5,666 nt of DNA from Thermococcus sp. Its GTDB lineage: Archaea > Methanobacteriota_B > Thermococci > Thermococcales > Thermococcaceae. The DNA lies in NCBI GenBank assembly GCA_021157445.1, contig JAGGWM010000052.1, positions 1 through 5,666 of the forward strand, in the 5' to 3' direction. Position numbers and translations under genes: made by a program. Shown here one piece after another: positions 1-5,497 of the stretch (position 1 is the first letter of the stretch; each line of letters starts with the position of its first letter). The notes beneath the pieces are model-generated. The model ran no database searches. It had not been told where the DNA came from and saw nothing but the letters and a program-made list of their open reading frames with translations.

Positions 1-12
1 CTTTGGAAAGGA

Positions 13-375
13 TTAATCCTTTTCTAGTTTTTTTAGCATTTCCCTGATTTCTTGGAATTCTATTGCGATCTGACGTGTCAGCTCGGTTATCTCTCTTTCA
101 GCTTTATCTATTGCGATGTAAAGTCTAAACAACAGCAGATAGCTGAAGCCTATGGCAACTACGAACAGTGCATCCAGCCCTCTCCCAAGCCCCAAGATTT
201 TTCTTATTGCCAAGGAGATCTCCACTGGTTTCAGGGAGATTACCAGCATTATAAAGAGCAAAGCCTCCCAAAACACTAAATCCCGCCAGTCAAGTTCCTT
301 TCTCCCGTACTTTCCGAGTACGTACACCATAAGTGCCAAAATAATGATAACGGCAATATACTGCACGGCATACAT
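13..375 (-). CDS. DUF2304 family small membrane protein, partner of the upstream glycosyltransferase
   Basis: This 120-residue protein has three predicted membrane segments (about residues 4-21, 33-50 and 66-87). A highly charged, heptad-like helix follows (about 88-118, rich in E, K, R with I/L spacing) that probably forms a cytoplasmic coiled coil. This layout is typical of DUF2304, whose genes often sit beside GT2 polyprenyl-phosphate glycosyltransferases; the biochemical role is not established. The ATG lies only 6 nt beyond the stop of the HAD-glycosyltransferase gene, and its Shine-Dalgarno site overlaps that stop, so the two are almost certainly co-transcribed and translationally coupled. 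The neighbouring transferase has no obvious transmembrane helix, so I infer that DUF2304 could anchor it at the membrane or help move the lipid-linked sugar. Family assignment is fairly sure; function is inference. Confidence 0.85.
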   Translation of the reverse strand: MYAVQYIAVIIILALMVYVLGKYGRKELDWRDLVFWEALLFIMLVISLKPVEISLAIRKILGLGRGLDALFVVAIGFSYLLLFRLYIAIDKAEREITELTRQIAIEFQEIREMLKKLEKD

Positions 376-380
376 TTTTA

Positions 381-388
381 ATCACCTC
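381..388 (-). promoter_or_regulatory. Ribosome binding site of the DUF2304 gene, overlapping the upstream stop codon
   Basis: On the minus strand the site reads GAGGTGAT, five bases before the ATG at 375. It is an eight-base match to the complement of the archaeal 16S rRNA tail. The TGA stop of the glycosyltransferase gene (382-384) lies inside it, which points to termination-reinitiation coupling. Confidence 0.85.
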
Positions 389-1704
389 ATCCTATCTAAC
401 AACAAATTAAAGGCTATTTTTACACCCTCTAAGATATTCGTTCCTTTCTTTTTGGCATATTCTGTGTAAACGGCCTTTATGGGGACTTCAACTATTCTGC
501 ATCCGTGCTTTGAAGCCTCGATTATTATCTCGCTTGAAACAGCGTATCTATCACATGTAATTTTTATTTTGGAGGCACATTCCTTATTTAAACACCGCAA
601 GCCGCTTTGGGAATCGGTAACGTATTTCCTTGCGAATACTGCCGTTATAAAGTCAAGAACGAAATTTCCAAAGCGTTTTACAAATGGCATTTCGCTTATG
701 TCTCCTTTCAATCTTGAGCCAACGGCAAAATCTGCCCTTCCCTCTGCAACTGGTTTTATGACCTTTAGAGCGTCCTCAATCAAATGCTGGCCATCTGCAT
801 CAAAGGTTATTACCAATTCGGCTCCTTTGAGGAGGGCATATCTTATTCCCGTTCCCAGCGCTCCTCCTAGTCCTCTGTTTACGAGATGATTTAAGACAAC
901 AACACCTTTTTCCTGCGCTATCTCTTTGGTTCCGTCTTTACTCCCGTCATTTACTACTACGACTTCCTCTTCTTTGAAATGTTGGAGTAGTTCTTCTAAA
1001 ACGTTGCCGATGGTTTTTTCTTCGTTGTATGCAGGCACAACAACATATGCCTTAAGTAATCGTCTAAAGAGCTCAATAGCATCTTTAACGTTAGCCACTT
1101 CAAAGTTTGCCTCTTCTTCAATTTTAAAACTCATCCTTCCGCTTTCGTTGGAGGTTATAAGCACGCTCATGCATCCCAACTCTCTTGCAGGGAGCAGATC
1201 ATACCCATGATCTCCTACAACAAATACTTTTGTCGGTGGAACGTTAAAATGGTCAAGTATCTTCTTTAAATGGCCAGGGTTTGGCTTTACATCTTCCGGG
1301 GGCACGTCATCCCTGGTAACAACGAGATCAAAAAAATCCTCAATTTTGTGCTTTTTCAGCACGTACTCTGTGGCTTTTCTGGAACTTCTGGTCATAAGGG
1401 CAATTTTTATTTCGTTTTCCCTTAACAGCTCCAGAAGATCCCTGGAACCTTCGAATAAATAGCTGTCTCTAGCCCTTTCCACTTCCAGTTCAACGAGAAA
1501 TGAGTGCAGATGATCAAAGTCTATCCCCGTGGCTTGAGATATCTTAAGCAGGGTTTCGTACATGGGCGTTAGATCGCCAATAAGCTCCTTTGATATTCCC
1601 TCCCTTTCGAGTCTCTCTTTTAGTTTCTCCTTTACCTCTGCAAAATCCATCGGGGCACCTACGAGAGTTCCATCGAGATCAAAGACGACCAACTTGATGT
1701 CCAT
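382..1704 (-). CDS. Bifunctional HAD phosphatase / dolichyl-phosphate sugar synthase (GT2) fusion
   Basis: The 440-residue protein has two complete domains. Residues 1 to about 215 are a HAD hydrolase: DLDGT at 9-13 (nucleophile D9, acid/base D11), a helical cap around 15-85, motif II threonine T105, motif III lysine K140 in VKPNPG, and motif IV GDHGYD at 164-169. Residues about 218-440 are a DPM1-like GT2 transferase: PAYNE at 224-228, VNDGSKDGT at 251-259, the NRGLGGALGTG loop from 276, DADG at 302-305 (metal/nucleotide-sugar site), and QSGLRC at 366-371. No strong membrane helix follows, as in soluble or peripheral DPM1-type enzymes. Expected activity is transfer of glucose or mannose from a nucleotide sugar to dolichyl phosphate at the cytoplasmic membrane face; the sugar cannot be told from sequence. 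The HAD substrate is unknown. The ATG follows a GGGTGG site. It precedes the DUF2304 gene and diverges from a GPT-type transferase, which supports a role in glycan assembly. Confidence 0.9.
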   Translation of the reverse strand: MDIKLVVFDLDGTLVGAPMDFAEVKEKLKERLEREGISKELIGDLTPMYETLLKISQATGIDFDHLHSFLVELEVERARDSYLFEGSRDLLELLRENEIKIALMTRSSRKATEYVLKKHKIEDFFDLVVTRDDVPPEDVKPNPGHLKKILDHFNVPPTKVFVVGDHGYDLLPARELGCMSVLITSNESGRMSFKIEEEANFEVANVKDAIELFRRLLKAYVVVPAYNEEKTIGNVLEELLQHFKEEEVVVVNDGSKDGTKEIAQEKGVVVLNHLVNRGLGGALGTGIRYALLKGAELVITFDADGQHLIEDALKVIKPVAEGRADFAVGSRLKGDISEMPFVKRFGNFVLDFITAVFARKYVTDSQSGLRCLNKECASKIKITCDRYAVSSEIIIEASKHGCRIVEVPIKAVYTEYAKKKGTNILEGVKIAFNLLLDRMR

Positions 1705-1710
1705 GCTTTT

Positions 1711-1716
1711 CCACCC
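1711..1716 (-). promoter_or_regulatory. Ribosome binding site of the HAD-glycosyltransferase gene
   Basis: The minus strand reads GGGTGG, six bases before the ATG at 1704. It resembles the GGTGG-type sites of several other genes in this window and supports this start. Confidence 0.7.
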
Positions 1717-1772
1717 TGTGATATTTCTTATGGTAGCGGAAGAGTTATTAAGTCCTTGCTTAATTTAGCTTG

Positions 1773-1778
1773 GGTGGT
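1773..1778 (+). promoter_or_regulatory. Ribosome binding site that fixes the GPT-family start at 1783
   Basis: GGTGGT lies four bases before ATG 1783. Nearly the same block (GGTGGTATAATG) precedes the recJ-like gene at 4061-4072. An in-frame TTG at 1756 would add nine residues and put this site inside the gene, with no Shine-Dalgarno site of its own, so I prefer the ATG. Confidence 0.75.
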
Positions 1779-1782
1779 TATA

Positions 1783-2679
1783 ATGATAACGCCTATTGTG
1801 GGTTTTATCCTTTCGCTTCTCCTAACCCCTTACATTGGTTCGCTAATGAGAAAAGCCGGCATAGTCGGGAGAGACATTCACAAACTGAACAAACCTGAGG
1901 TTCCAGAAATGGGAGGCATTGTTCTTTTGCTCGTATTGCCTCTAAGTCTCACCTCTCTTTTAAATGAAACTCTTGCAAAAGCTCTGCTGATATTTCTTCT
2001 ATTCGGTGTTATAGGCATAATAGATGACATAACACAGCTTAGACAGTCTCATAAAGTTTTGTTGTCTTTGTTAATCTCTTCCCTTGTTATCTCGATTTCT
2101 GTAAATACCGATTTAGATATTCTGCTAACATCTTTGGAGCTAGGAATGCTCTACTATCTTTTTGCAATACTTTTCATAACCGGTTCTGCCAATCTGGTAA
2201 ACCTGCTAGCGGGATTCAATGGATTAGAGGTGGGGACTTCGGCTATAGCCCTCTTCTTTTTGGGGCTAATAACTTCCGGCAATGCCCAAATTTTGGCATT
2301 GACTGGGGCTGCCGTGGCTTTTGGGTTTTTATGGTGGAATAAATATCCAGCCAGAATCTTTCCTGGAGACACTGGGACATTATCCCTTGGAGCTTTAATA
2401 GGACTCGTTGGTATTTTAGGTAAAGTTGAAATCTTTGCGGCTTTCCTATTGCTACCCCATTTTGTGGATTTTCTTCTTAAGTCGAAAATACGGTTTAAAG
2501 GCAGGCCATTGGGGAGGACAGAGGTTTTGGAAGATGGGACGTTAAAAGCTCCACCCTATCTAAGTTTTTTGGGCTTGTTAATGAGAATAAAAAAAGTGAA
2601 AGAGCCCCAACTAGTTGCAATGGTTTGGGGAATAGAGACGATTTTGGGACTTATTGTCCTTCTTCATCAATTACTTTGA
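1783..2679 (+). CDS. MraY/WecA/GPT-family polyprenyl-phosphate sugar-1-phosphate transferase (AglH-like)
   Basis: This 298-residue protein is hydrophobic throughout, with about nine or ten membrane segments as in the family. Family landmarks in order are: HKLNKP at 33-38 followed by PEMGG at 41-45; the acidic pair DD at 81-82 in a cytoplasmic loop; NLLAGFNGLEVG at 140-151; and FPGDTGTLSLG at 193-203, which holds the metal-binding aspartate D196. These match archaeal and eukaryotic UDP-GlcNAc:dolichyl-phosphate GlcNAc-1-phosphate transferases, which start lipid-linked oligosaccharide assembly on the cytoplasmic side. An archaeon without peptidoglycan needs no MraY, so N-glycosylation is the likely pathway; the exact sugar is inferred. 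The gene diverges from a dolichyl-phosphate sugar synthase. Its last 29 bases overlap the end of the convergent cas6-family gene. No clear T-run terminator follows. Confidence 0.88.
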   Translation: MITPIVGFILSLLLTPYIGSLMRKAGIVGRDIHKLNKPEVPEMGGIVLLLVLPLSLTSLLNETLAKALLIFLLFGVIGIIDDITQLRQSHKVLLSLLISSLVISISVNTDLDILLTSLELGMLYYLFAILFITGSANLVNLLAGFNGLEVGTSAIALFFLGLITSGNAQILALTGAAVAFGFLWWNKYPARIFPGDTGTLSLGALIGLVGILGKVEIFAAFLLLPHFVDFLLKSKIRFKGRPLGRTEVLEDGTLKAPPYLSFLGLLMRIKKVKEPQLVAMVWGIETILGLIVLLHQLL

Positions 2680-3385
2680 CCATTCCAAAACCATAGCTGG
2701 TCTTGTTCCCAAAGCCGTTTTCGTACCCGAATTTTGCTATTTCTTTTGATCCATAATAGCGGAAAACCATTAGAGAGCCCCTATAATAGCTCTTCTCCAC
2801 CTTTATCCTGACCGGTTTGAATTTTATGACATCAAAGTGAAACTCGGTATCCTCTGGGAGTCTGCCATTTATCTCTGAAAACTTTGTGAGCATTACTTTT
2901 CTAAGTTTGTCCTGGAAGTCCTCATTGTTTGGGTAAAGATCCCAAATTTTTACCTTATTGTCTTCAAACTTGGCTGTTCTCACAACTATAGGGCTTAACG
3001 TCGAAAAAAGCGTTCCATCTCTTATCTTTGGCTCCCGGAGTATCTTTATGTCGGCCATAGAGAACATAGCATCCCCTACCTTTAGGATGGGATTCGAGAT
3101 AAACCCTTCTGCAATAGCCTTTATGATTTCAGTAAGAGAAGAGGAAACGTAGAGTGATATATCTTCCGAAAGCACTTTAATTCCCCTATCTGGGATAATC
3201 TCCCTCTCTCTAATCATTATCCTGGAAAAAGTGAAGTAATCCTTGTATTCCGTTTGAAGTATTTCCGCTAAGTCTGGCGCCGCAATGAAAATCTTCTCAA
3301 GCAACTGGTCGTGAATTTCACCGTTGTAATTAAATGGGACTATAGCATTCTTATTTTCAGGTTTGAGTTTGATTTCAATTCTCAT
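2651..3385 (-). CDS. cas6: Cas6-family CRISPR RNA-binding protein, probably a non-canonical or catalytically altered paralogue
   Basis: This 244-residue protein matches Thermococcales Cas6 along its length. It has an MRIEIKLKP first ferredoxin-like strand, a helix around 23-35, ILREPK at 115-120, TLSPIVV at 129-135, VFRYYG at 207-212, and the glycine-rich RNA-binding loop GFGNKTSYGFG at 224-234. Cas6 proteins bind and cut CRISPR repeat RNA to make crRNAs. The P. furiosus Cas6 triad Tyr31/His46/Lys52 aligns by eye with E30, Q44 and D49 (or K48), so the canonical triad appears lost. The only histidines are H25 and H183. ATG 3385 is preceded by GGAGGGG; an upstream in-frame ATG at 3484 would add 33 residues with no Cas6 similarity. 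No other cas gene or array is present. It has its own promoter and overlaps the GPT gene tail-to-tail. The family is sure; cleavage activity is doubtful. Confidence 0.9.
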   Translation of the reverse strand: MRIEIKLKPENKNAIVPFNYNGEIHDQLLEKIFIAAPDLAEILQTEYKDYFTFSRIMIREREIIPDRGIKVLSEDISLYVSSSLTEIIKAIAEGFISNPILKVGDAMFSMADIKILREPKIRDGTLFSTLSPIVVRTAKFEDNKVKIWDLYPNNEDFQDKLRKVMLTKFSEINGRLPEDTEFHFDVIKFKPVRIKVEKSYYRGSLMVFRYYGSKEIAKFGYENGFGNKTSYGFGMVKVIDEEGQ

Positions 3386-3391
3386 CAACTG

Positions 3392-3398
3392 CCCCTCC
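3392..3398 (-). promoter_or_regulatory. Ribosome binding site of the cas6-family gene
   Basis: The minus strand reads GGAGGGG, six bases before ATG 3385. It decides the start, because the longer frame opening at 3484 would place this site inside coding sequence. Confidence 0.8.
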
Positions 3399-3426
3399 GC
3401 TCTAAATAATATCTTTGCCTTTGATG

Positions 3427-3440
3427 TTAATAAGAATTTC
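3427..3440 (-). promoter_or_regulatory. Probable BRE/TATA promoter of the cas6-family gene
   Basis: On the minus strand GAAATT (BRE-like, complement of 3435-3440) is followed directly by CTTATTAA (TATA-like, complement of 3427-3434). Usual archaeal spacing puts the transcription start near 3403. That gives a leader of about 18 nt that still contains the Shine-Dalgarno site, and this good fit supports the call. The gene would thus be transcribed alone. Confidence 0.5.
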
Positions 3441-3490
3441 GAATGCAGATTGTCTCCCTGCTTATTTTTGGGAAAGTAAAACATCGTAGG

Positions 3491-3506
3491 GGCAAACTTT
3501 TTAAAG
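3491..3506 (+). promoter_or_regulatory. Probable distal promoter of the rps15 operon
   Basis: An A-rich BRE-like stretch (GCAAAC) precedes a TATA-like TTTTTAAA at 3498-3505. The expected start is near 3527, giving a leader of about 55 nt that would contain the whole GC-rich structured stretch before the rps15 start. A second candidate TATA box lies at 3533-3540, so the true start needs mapping. Confidence 0.5.
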
Positions 3507-3532
3507 CCCTTTTATCACCCACTATTGGCAAT

Positions 3533-3540
3533 CTTATAAG
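3533..3540 (+). promoter_or_regulatory. Alternative proximal TATA box of the rps15 operon
   Basis: CTTATAAG is a perfect palindrome and a plausible TATA box, preceded by GGCAAT. It would start transcription near 3563, leaving a leader of about 20 nt containing only the hairpin around the Shine-Dalgarno site. It competes with the distal element, or both may be used. Confidence 0.4.
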
Positions 3541-3548
3541 GGGCGGCT

Positions 3549-3580
3549 GGCTAGAGCTGGCCGTCACCGGGAGGTGCTGG
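3549..3580 (+). promoter_or_regulatory. GC-rich structured leader of rps15 with two overlapping hairpins, candidate translational control element
   Basis: Hairpin A spans 3549-3562: GGCTA pairs with TGGCC (one G-U) around a GAGC loop. Hairpin B spans 3561-3580: CCGTCACC pairs with GGTGCTGG, with one mismatch (3564/3577) and one G-U (3563/3578), around a GGGA loop of GNRA type. B holds the Shine-Dalgarno bases 3569-3576 in its loop and 3' arm. A and B share bases 3561-3562, so they cannot both be fully formed. The stretch is far more GC-rich than its surroundings, as structured RNA is in hyperthermophiles of moderate GC content. Pairing was found by eye; a regulatory role (for example S15 feedback, known in bacteria) is inference. 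Confidence 0.45.
3569..3576 (+). promoter_or_regulatory. Strong ribosome binding site of rps15
   Basis: GGGAGGTG lies six bases before ATG 3583. A GTG at 3574 is also in frame but lies within this site, so the ATG giving the family-typical [10 protein letters not shown] start is correct. Confidence 0.9.
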
Positions 3581-3582
3581 AA

Positions 3583-4038
3583 ATGGCAAGGTTGCACGCA
3601 AGGAAAAGAGGAAAGTCTGGATCAAAGAAACCACCGAGGACTGCTCCACCCACATGGGTGGAATATACGGCTGAAGAAGTTGAGAATCTTGTTGTTAAGC
3701 TCAGGAAGGAAGGTTATAGCACCGCTATGATAGGCACGATTTTGAGAGATCAATACGGGATTCCGAGTGTTAGACTTATCACCGGGAAGAAAATAACCAA
3801 GATACTCGAAGAGAACGGTCTTGCTCCAGAAATCCCAGAGGATTTAATGTTCCTCATTAGAAAGGCGGTCAAGCTTAGGAAACATTTAGAACAGCATCCC
3901 AAAGACCTTCATTCAATGAGAGGCCTTCAGCTTACTGAGAGCAAGATCAGAAGGCTTGTAAAGTACTACAGGAGAACAGGGAAACTACCAGCCAAGTGGA
4001 GATACGATCCAGAGCAAGCAAAGCTTCTCGTTCGCTGA
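3583..4038 (+). CDS. rps15: 30S ribosomal protein S15 (archaeal uS15)
   Basis: This 151-residue protein is the full length for archaeal uS15. It starts [16 protein letters not shown], followed by the archaeal/eukaryotic N-terminal extension (about 1-65) and the S15 core helices (about 70-150). The conserved rRNA-binding stretch [11 protein letters not shown] at 105-115 includes H105, D108 and S111, which correspond to the bacterial residues contacting the 16S rRNA central-domain junction. The ending [11 protein letters not shown] is also typical of the order. S15 is an early-binding protein of the small subunit platform. The gene heads an operon with a recJ-like nuclease (31 nt downstream) and pcc1. 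Its leader is GC-rich and can fold over its Shine-Dalgarno site, and an 8-bp inverted repeat lies at codons 21-27. A pyrimidine-rich run follows the stop. Confidence 0.98.
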   Translation: MARLHARKRGKSGSKKPPRTAPPTWVEYTAEEVENLVVKLRKEGYSTAMIGTILRDQYGIPSVRLITGKKITKILEENGLAPEIPEDLMFLIRKAVKLRKHLEQHPKDLHSMRGLQLTESKIRRLVKYYRRTGKLPAKWRYDPEQAKLLVR

Positions 4039-4042
4039 TTTT

Positions 4043-4066
4043 CACCTTTTTCCTTATTAAGGTGGT
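4043..4066 (+). promoter_or_regulatory. Intercistronic hairpin that overlaps the recJ-like gene's ribosome binding site
   Basis: CACCTT (4043-4048) pairs perfectly with AAGGTG (4059-4064) around a ten-base loop TTTCCTTATT. The 3' arm contains most of the Shine-Dalgarno site GGTGGT (4061-4066), which lies three bases before ATG 4070. A shorter alternative, CCTT/AAGG at 4052-4062, excludes the first. The T-rich 5' side (TTTTCACCTTTTTCC from 4039) could also cause partial termination after rps15. The ribosome site is sure; the regulatory effect is inferred, and a 6-bp stem would be weak at high growth temperature. Confidence 0.5.
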
Positions 4067-4069
4067 ATA

Positions 4070-5497
4070 ATGGATAAGAACGCATTTTTAGAGAAGGTTA
4101 GAGAAGGCGCAGAGCTAATAAAGATGCACATTGAGTTAGGCCATACTATCCGGATTGTTTCACACAGGGATGCGGATGGCATAACTGCCGGTGCAATTCT
4201 GGCAAAAGCCCTAGCCAGGGAAGGGGCAGATTTTCATCTTAGCATAGTGAAACAGCTTGGAGAAGACACTTTAAAAGAACTTGCAGAAGAAAAGCAAAAG
4301 ATTTATGTTTTCAGTGACCTTGGGAGTGGCTCTATAAAGTTAATTGAGAATTATCTAAAGGATGTTAGCGTTGTTATAGCGGATCATCACCCTCCAGAAG
4401 ATGGCGAAATCGAACAGGAAAATCATATACTTGTAAACCCCACTCAGTTTGGGGCAGACAGTGTTAGGGATCTAAGCGGTTCCGGTGTAGCTTACTTCAC
4501 AGCGAGGGCAATAAACGAAAAAAACAGAGACCTTAGCCACTTAGCTTTGGTTGGTGCAGTCGGGGATATGCAGGAAATTGATGGACAATTTCATGGGATG
4601 AACCTTGACATAATAGAGGATGCAAAAAGACTGGACTTAATAGAGCTTCGTAAAGAGCTAAGGCTCTTTGGAAGAGAAACCAGAACTTTGGCTCAAATGC
4701 TTGCCTATGCTTCAAATCCCGAACTTCCCGGAATTACCGGGGACCTTAGGAATGCAATAGAATTCCTGCGCAGCAAGGGCTTTGATCCTGACATGAAGTA
4801 CTGGCAGCTTAGAGAGGAAGAAAAGAGAAAGCTTCACGATGCCCTTGTTATTCACTTGATTAAGAACAATGCCTCTAAAGAAGATATCGATAAACTCATC
4901 GGGGATGTTGTGCTGATTAAGCTTTATCCCGAAGGAGACCCAAGGCACGAAGCAAGGGAATTTGCTACCCTTCTAAACGCCACAGGGAGGCTCAACATGG
5001 GCACTCTAGGAGTTGCGATATGTCTGGGAGATGAAAAATCCTTCAAAGAAGCGCTAAAGCTCGTGGATGAGTACAAGAAAGAGCAGATAGAAATGAGAAG
5101 ATACCTCATCCAAAACTGGAGTAATGCAGTTGAAAAAGAGCATGCTTATATATTCTATGCGGGCAAAAACATCAAAGACACGATGGTAGGAATAGCAGCA
5201 ACAATGGCAATAAATTCTCAGCTTGCAAAGCCTGAAAAGCCTGTAATTGTCCTAGCAGACAGCGAAGAAAATGGACTTGTAAAGGGTTCCGCAAGAACAA
5301 CGAAAAGAGGAATTGAAAAGGGATATGACTTAGGGGAAGCCTTAAGGAAAGCTGCAGAAATCCTTGGAGGAGAAGGAGGAGGGCATGCAATAGCAGCGGG
5401 AATAAGGATTCCAAAGGATAAGATAGATGAGTTTACCGAGCTAATAGACAAACTTCTTGGAGAGCAGAACTCAAACGGTGGAAGGGATGAAAATTAG
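4070..5497 (+). CDS. recJ: RecJ-like DHH/DHHA1 single-strand exonuclease (GAN / archaeal Cdc45 family)
   Basis: This 475-residue protein carries every DHH phosphoesterase motif: SHRDADG at 31-37 (H32, D34, D36), FSDLGSG at 81-87 (D83), ADHHPPED at 104-111 (DHH 105-107) and VGAVGDMQ at 161-168 (D166). The C-terminal DHHA1 domain follows (about 355-465), with [11 protein letters not shown] at 434-444. The region between (about 200-350) matches the connecting insert of archaeal RecJ/Cdc45 proteins. An intact metal site predicts an active Mn2+/Mg2+-dependent nuclease. In Thermococcales one such protein, GAN, binds GINS and joins the replicative CMG-like helicase; a second, HAN, binds Hef. The S15-Pcc1 neighbourhood fits GAN, as I recall from other species, but sequence alone does not exclude the paralogue. 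ATG 4070 follows GGTGGT. The 3' end overlaps pcc1 by 11 nt. Confidence 0.93.
   Translation: MDKNAFLEKVREGAELIKMHIELGHTIRIVSHRDADGITAGAILAKALAREGADFHLSIVKQLGEDTLKELAEEKQKIYVFSDLGSGSIKLIENYLKDVSVVIADHHPPEDGEIEQENHILVNPTQFGADSVRDLSGSGVAYFTARAINEKNRDLSHLALVGAVGDMQEIDGQFHGMNLDIIEDAKRLDLIELRKELRLFGRETRTLAQMLAYASNPELPGITGDLRNAIEFLRSKGFDPDMKYWQLREEEKRKLHDALVIHLIKNNASKEDIDKLIGDVVLIKLYPEGDPRHEAREFATLLNATGRLNMGTLGVAICLGDEKSFKEALKLVDEYKKEQIEMRRYLIQNWSNAVEKEHAYIFYAGKNIKDTMVGIAATMAINSQLAKPEKPVIVLADSEENGLVKGSARTTKRGIEKGYDLGEALRKAAEILGGEGGGHAIAAGIRIPKDKIDEFTELIDKLLGEQNSNGGRDEN
5477..5481 (+). promoter_or_regulatory. Ribosome binding site of pcc1 inside the recJ-like gene
   Basis: GGTGG lies five bases before ATG 5487, within the last codons of the recJ-like gene. 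It supports translation from this ATG and coupling between the two genes. Confidence 0.7.

Larger units (their letters stand above)
1705..1782. promoter_or_regulatory. Divergent promoter region between the glycosyltransferase genes
   Basis: This 78-nt spacer must hold promoters for both divergent genes. The best minus-strand TATA-like element is CTTAATAA (complement of 1745-1752). It would place transcription start near 1721, with a short leader containing the GGGTGG site. On the plus strand only weak candidates are visible, such as TTCTTATG at 1726-1733, with a start predicted near 1756. None is a strong TATA/BRE match, so the exact positions are tentative. Confidence 0.4.

Noticed and set aside
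479..889. 136-codon plus-strand open frame antisense to the glycosyltransferase domain
   Set aside because: The opposite strand carries a motif-complete enzyme. The antisense product is low-complexity, with no recognisable domain.
1756..1782. TTG start nine codons upstream for the GPT-family gene
   Set aside because: A GGTGGT site placed correctly before ATG 1783 explains the start better, and no site precedes the TTG.
3386..3484. A 33-residue N-terminal extension of the Cas6-family protein from an upstream in-frame ATG
   Set aside because: The extension has no Cas6 similarity and no Shine-Dalgarno site. A GGAGGGG site and a TATA/BRE element fit the start at 3385 instead.
3490..3509. Terminator-like hairpin GGGC/GCCC followed by TTTT
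   Set aside because: The stem is only four base pairs and encloses the likely TATA box. No upstream plus-strand gene needs a terminator here.
3541..3582. A separate GC-rich small RNA gene (box C/D or H/ACA type)
   Set aside because: I see no RUGAUGA/CUGA box pair and no ACA at the expected distance after a stem. The stretch ends directly in the rps15 ribosome site, so a leader is the simpler reading.
2680..3582. A CRISPR array near the cas6-family gene
   Set aside because: There are no direct repeats of 25-40 bases with regular spacers on either strand here or elsewhere in the window.
5172..5414. Leucine-rich minus-strand open frame inside the DHHA1 region
   Set aside because: Its Leu/Pro-rich composition is the mirror of a Lys/Glu/Gly-rich coding strand. 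There is no sign of an independent gene.
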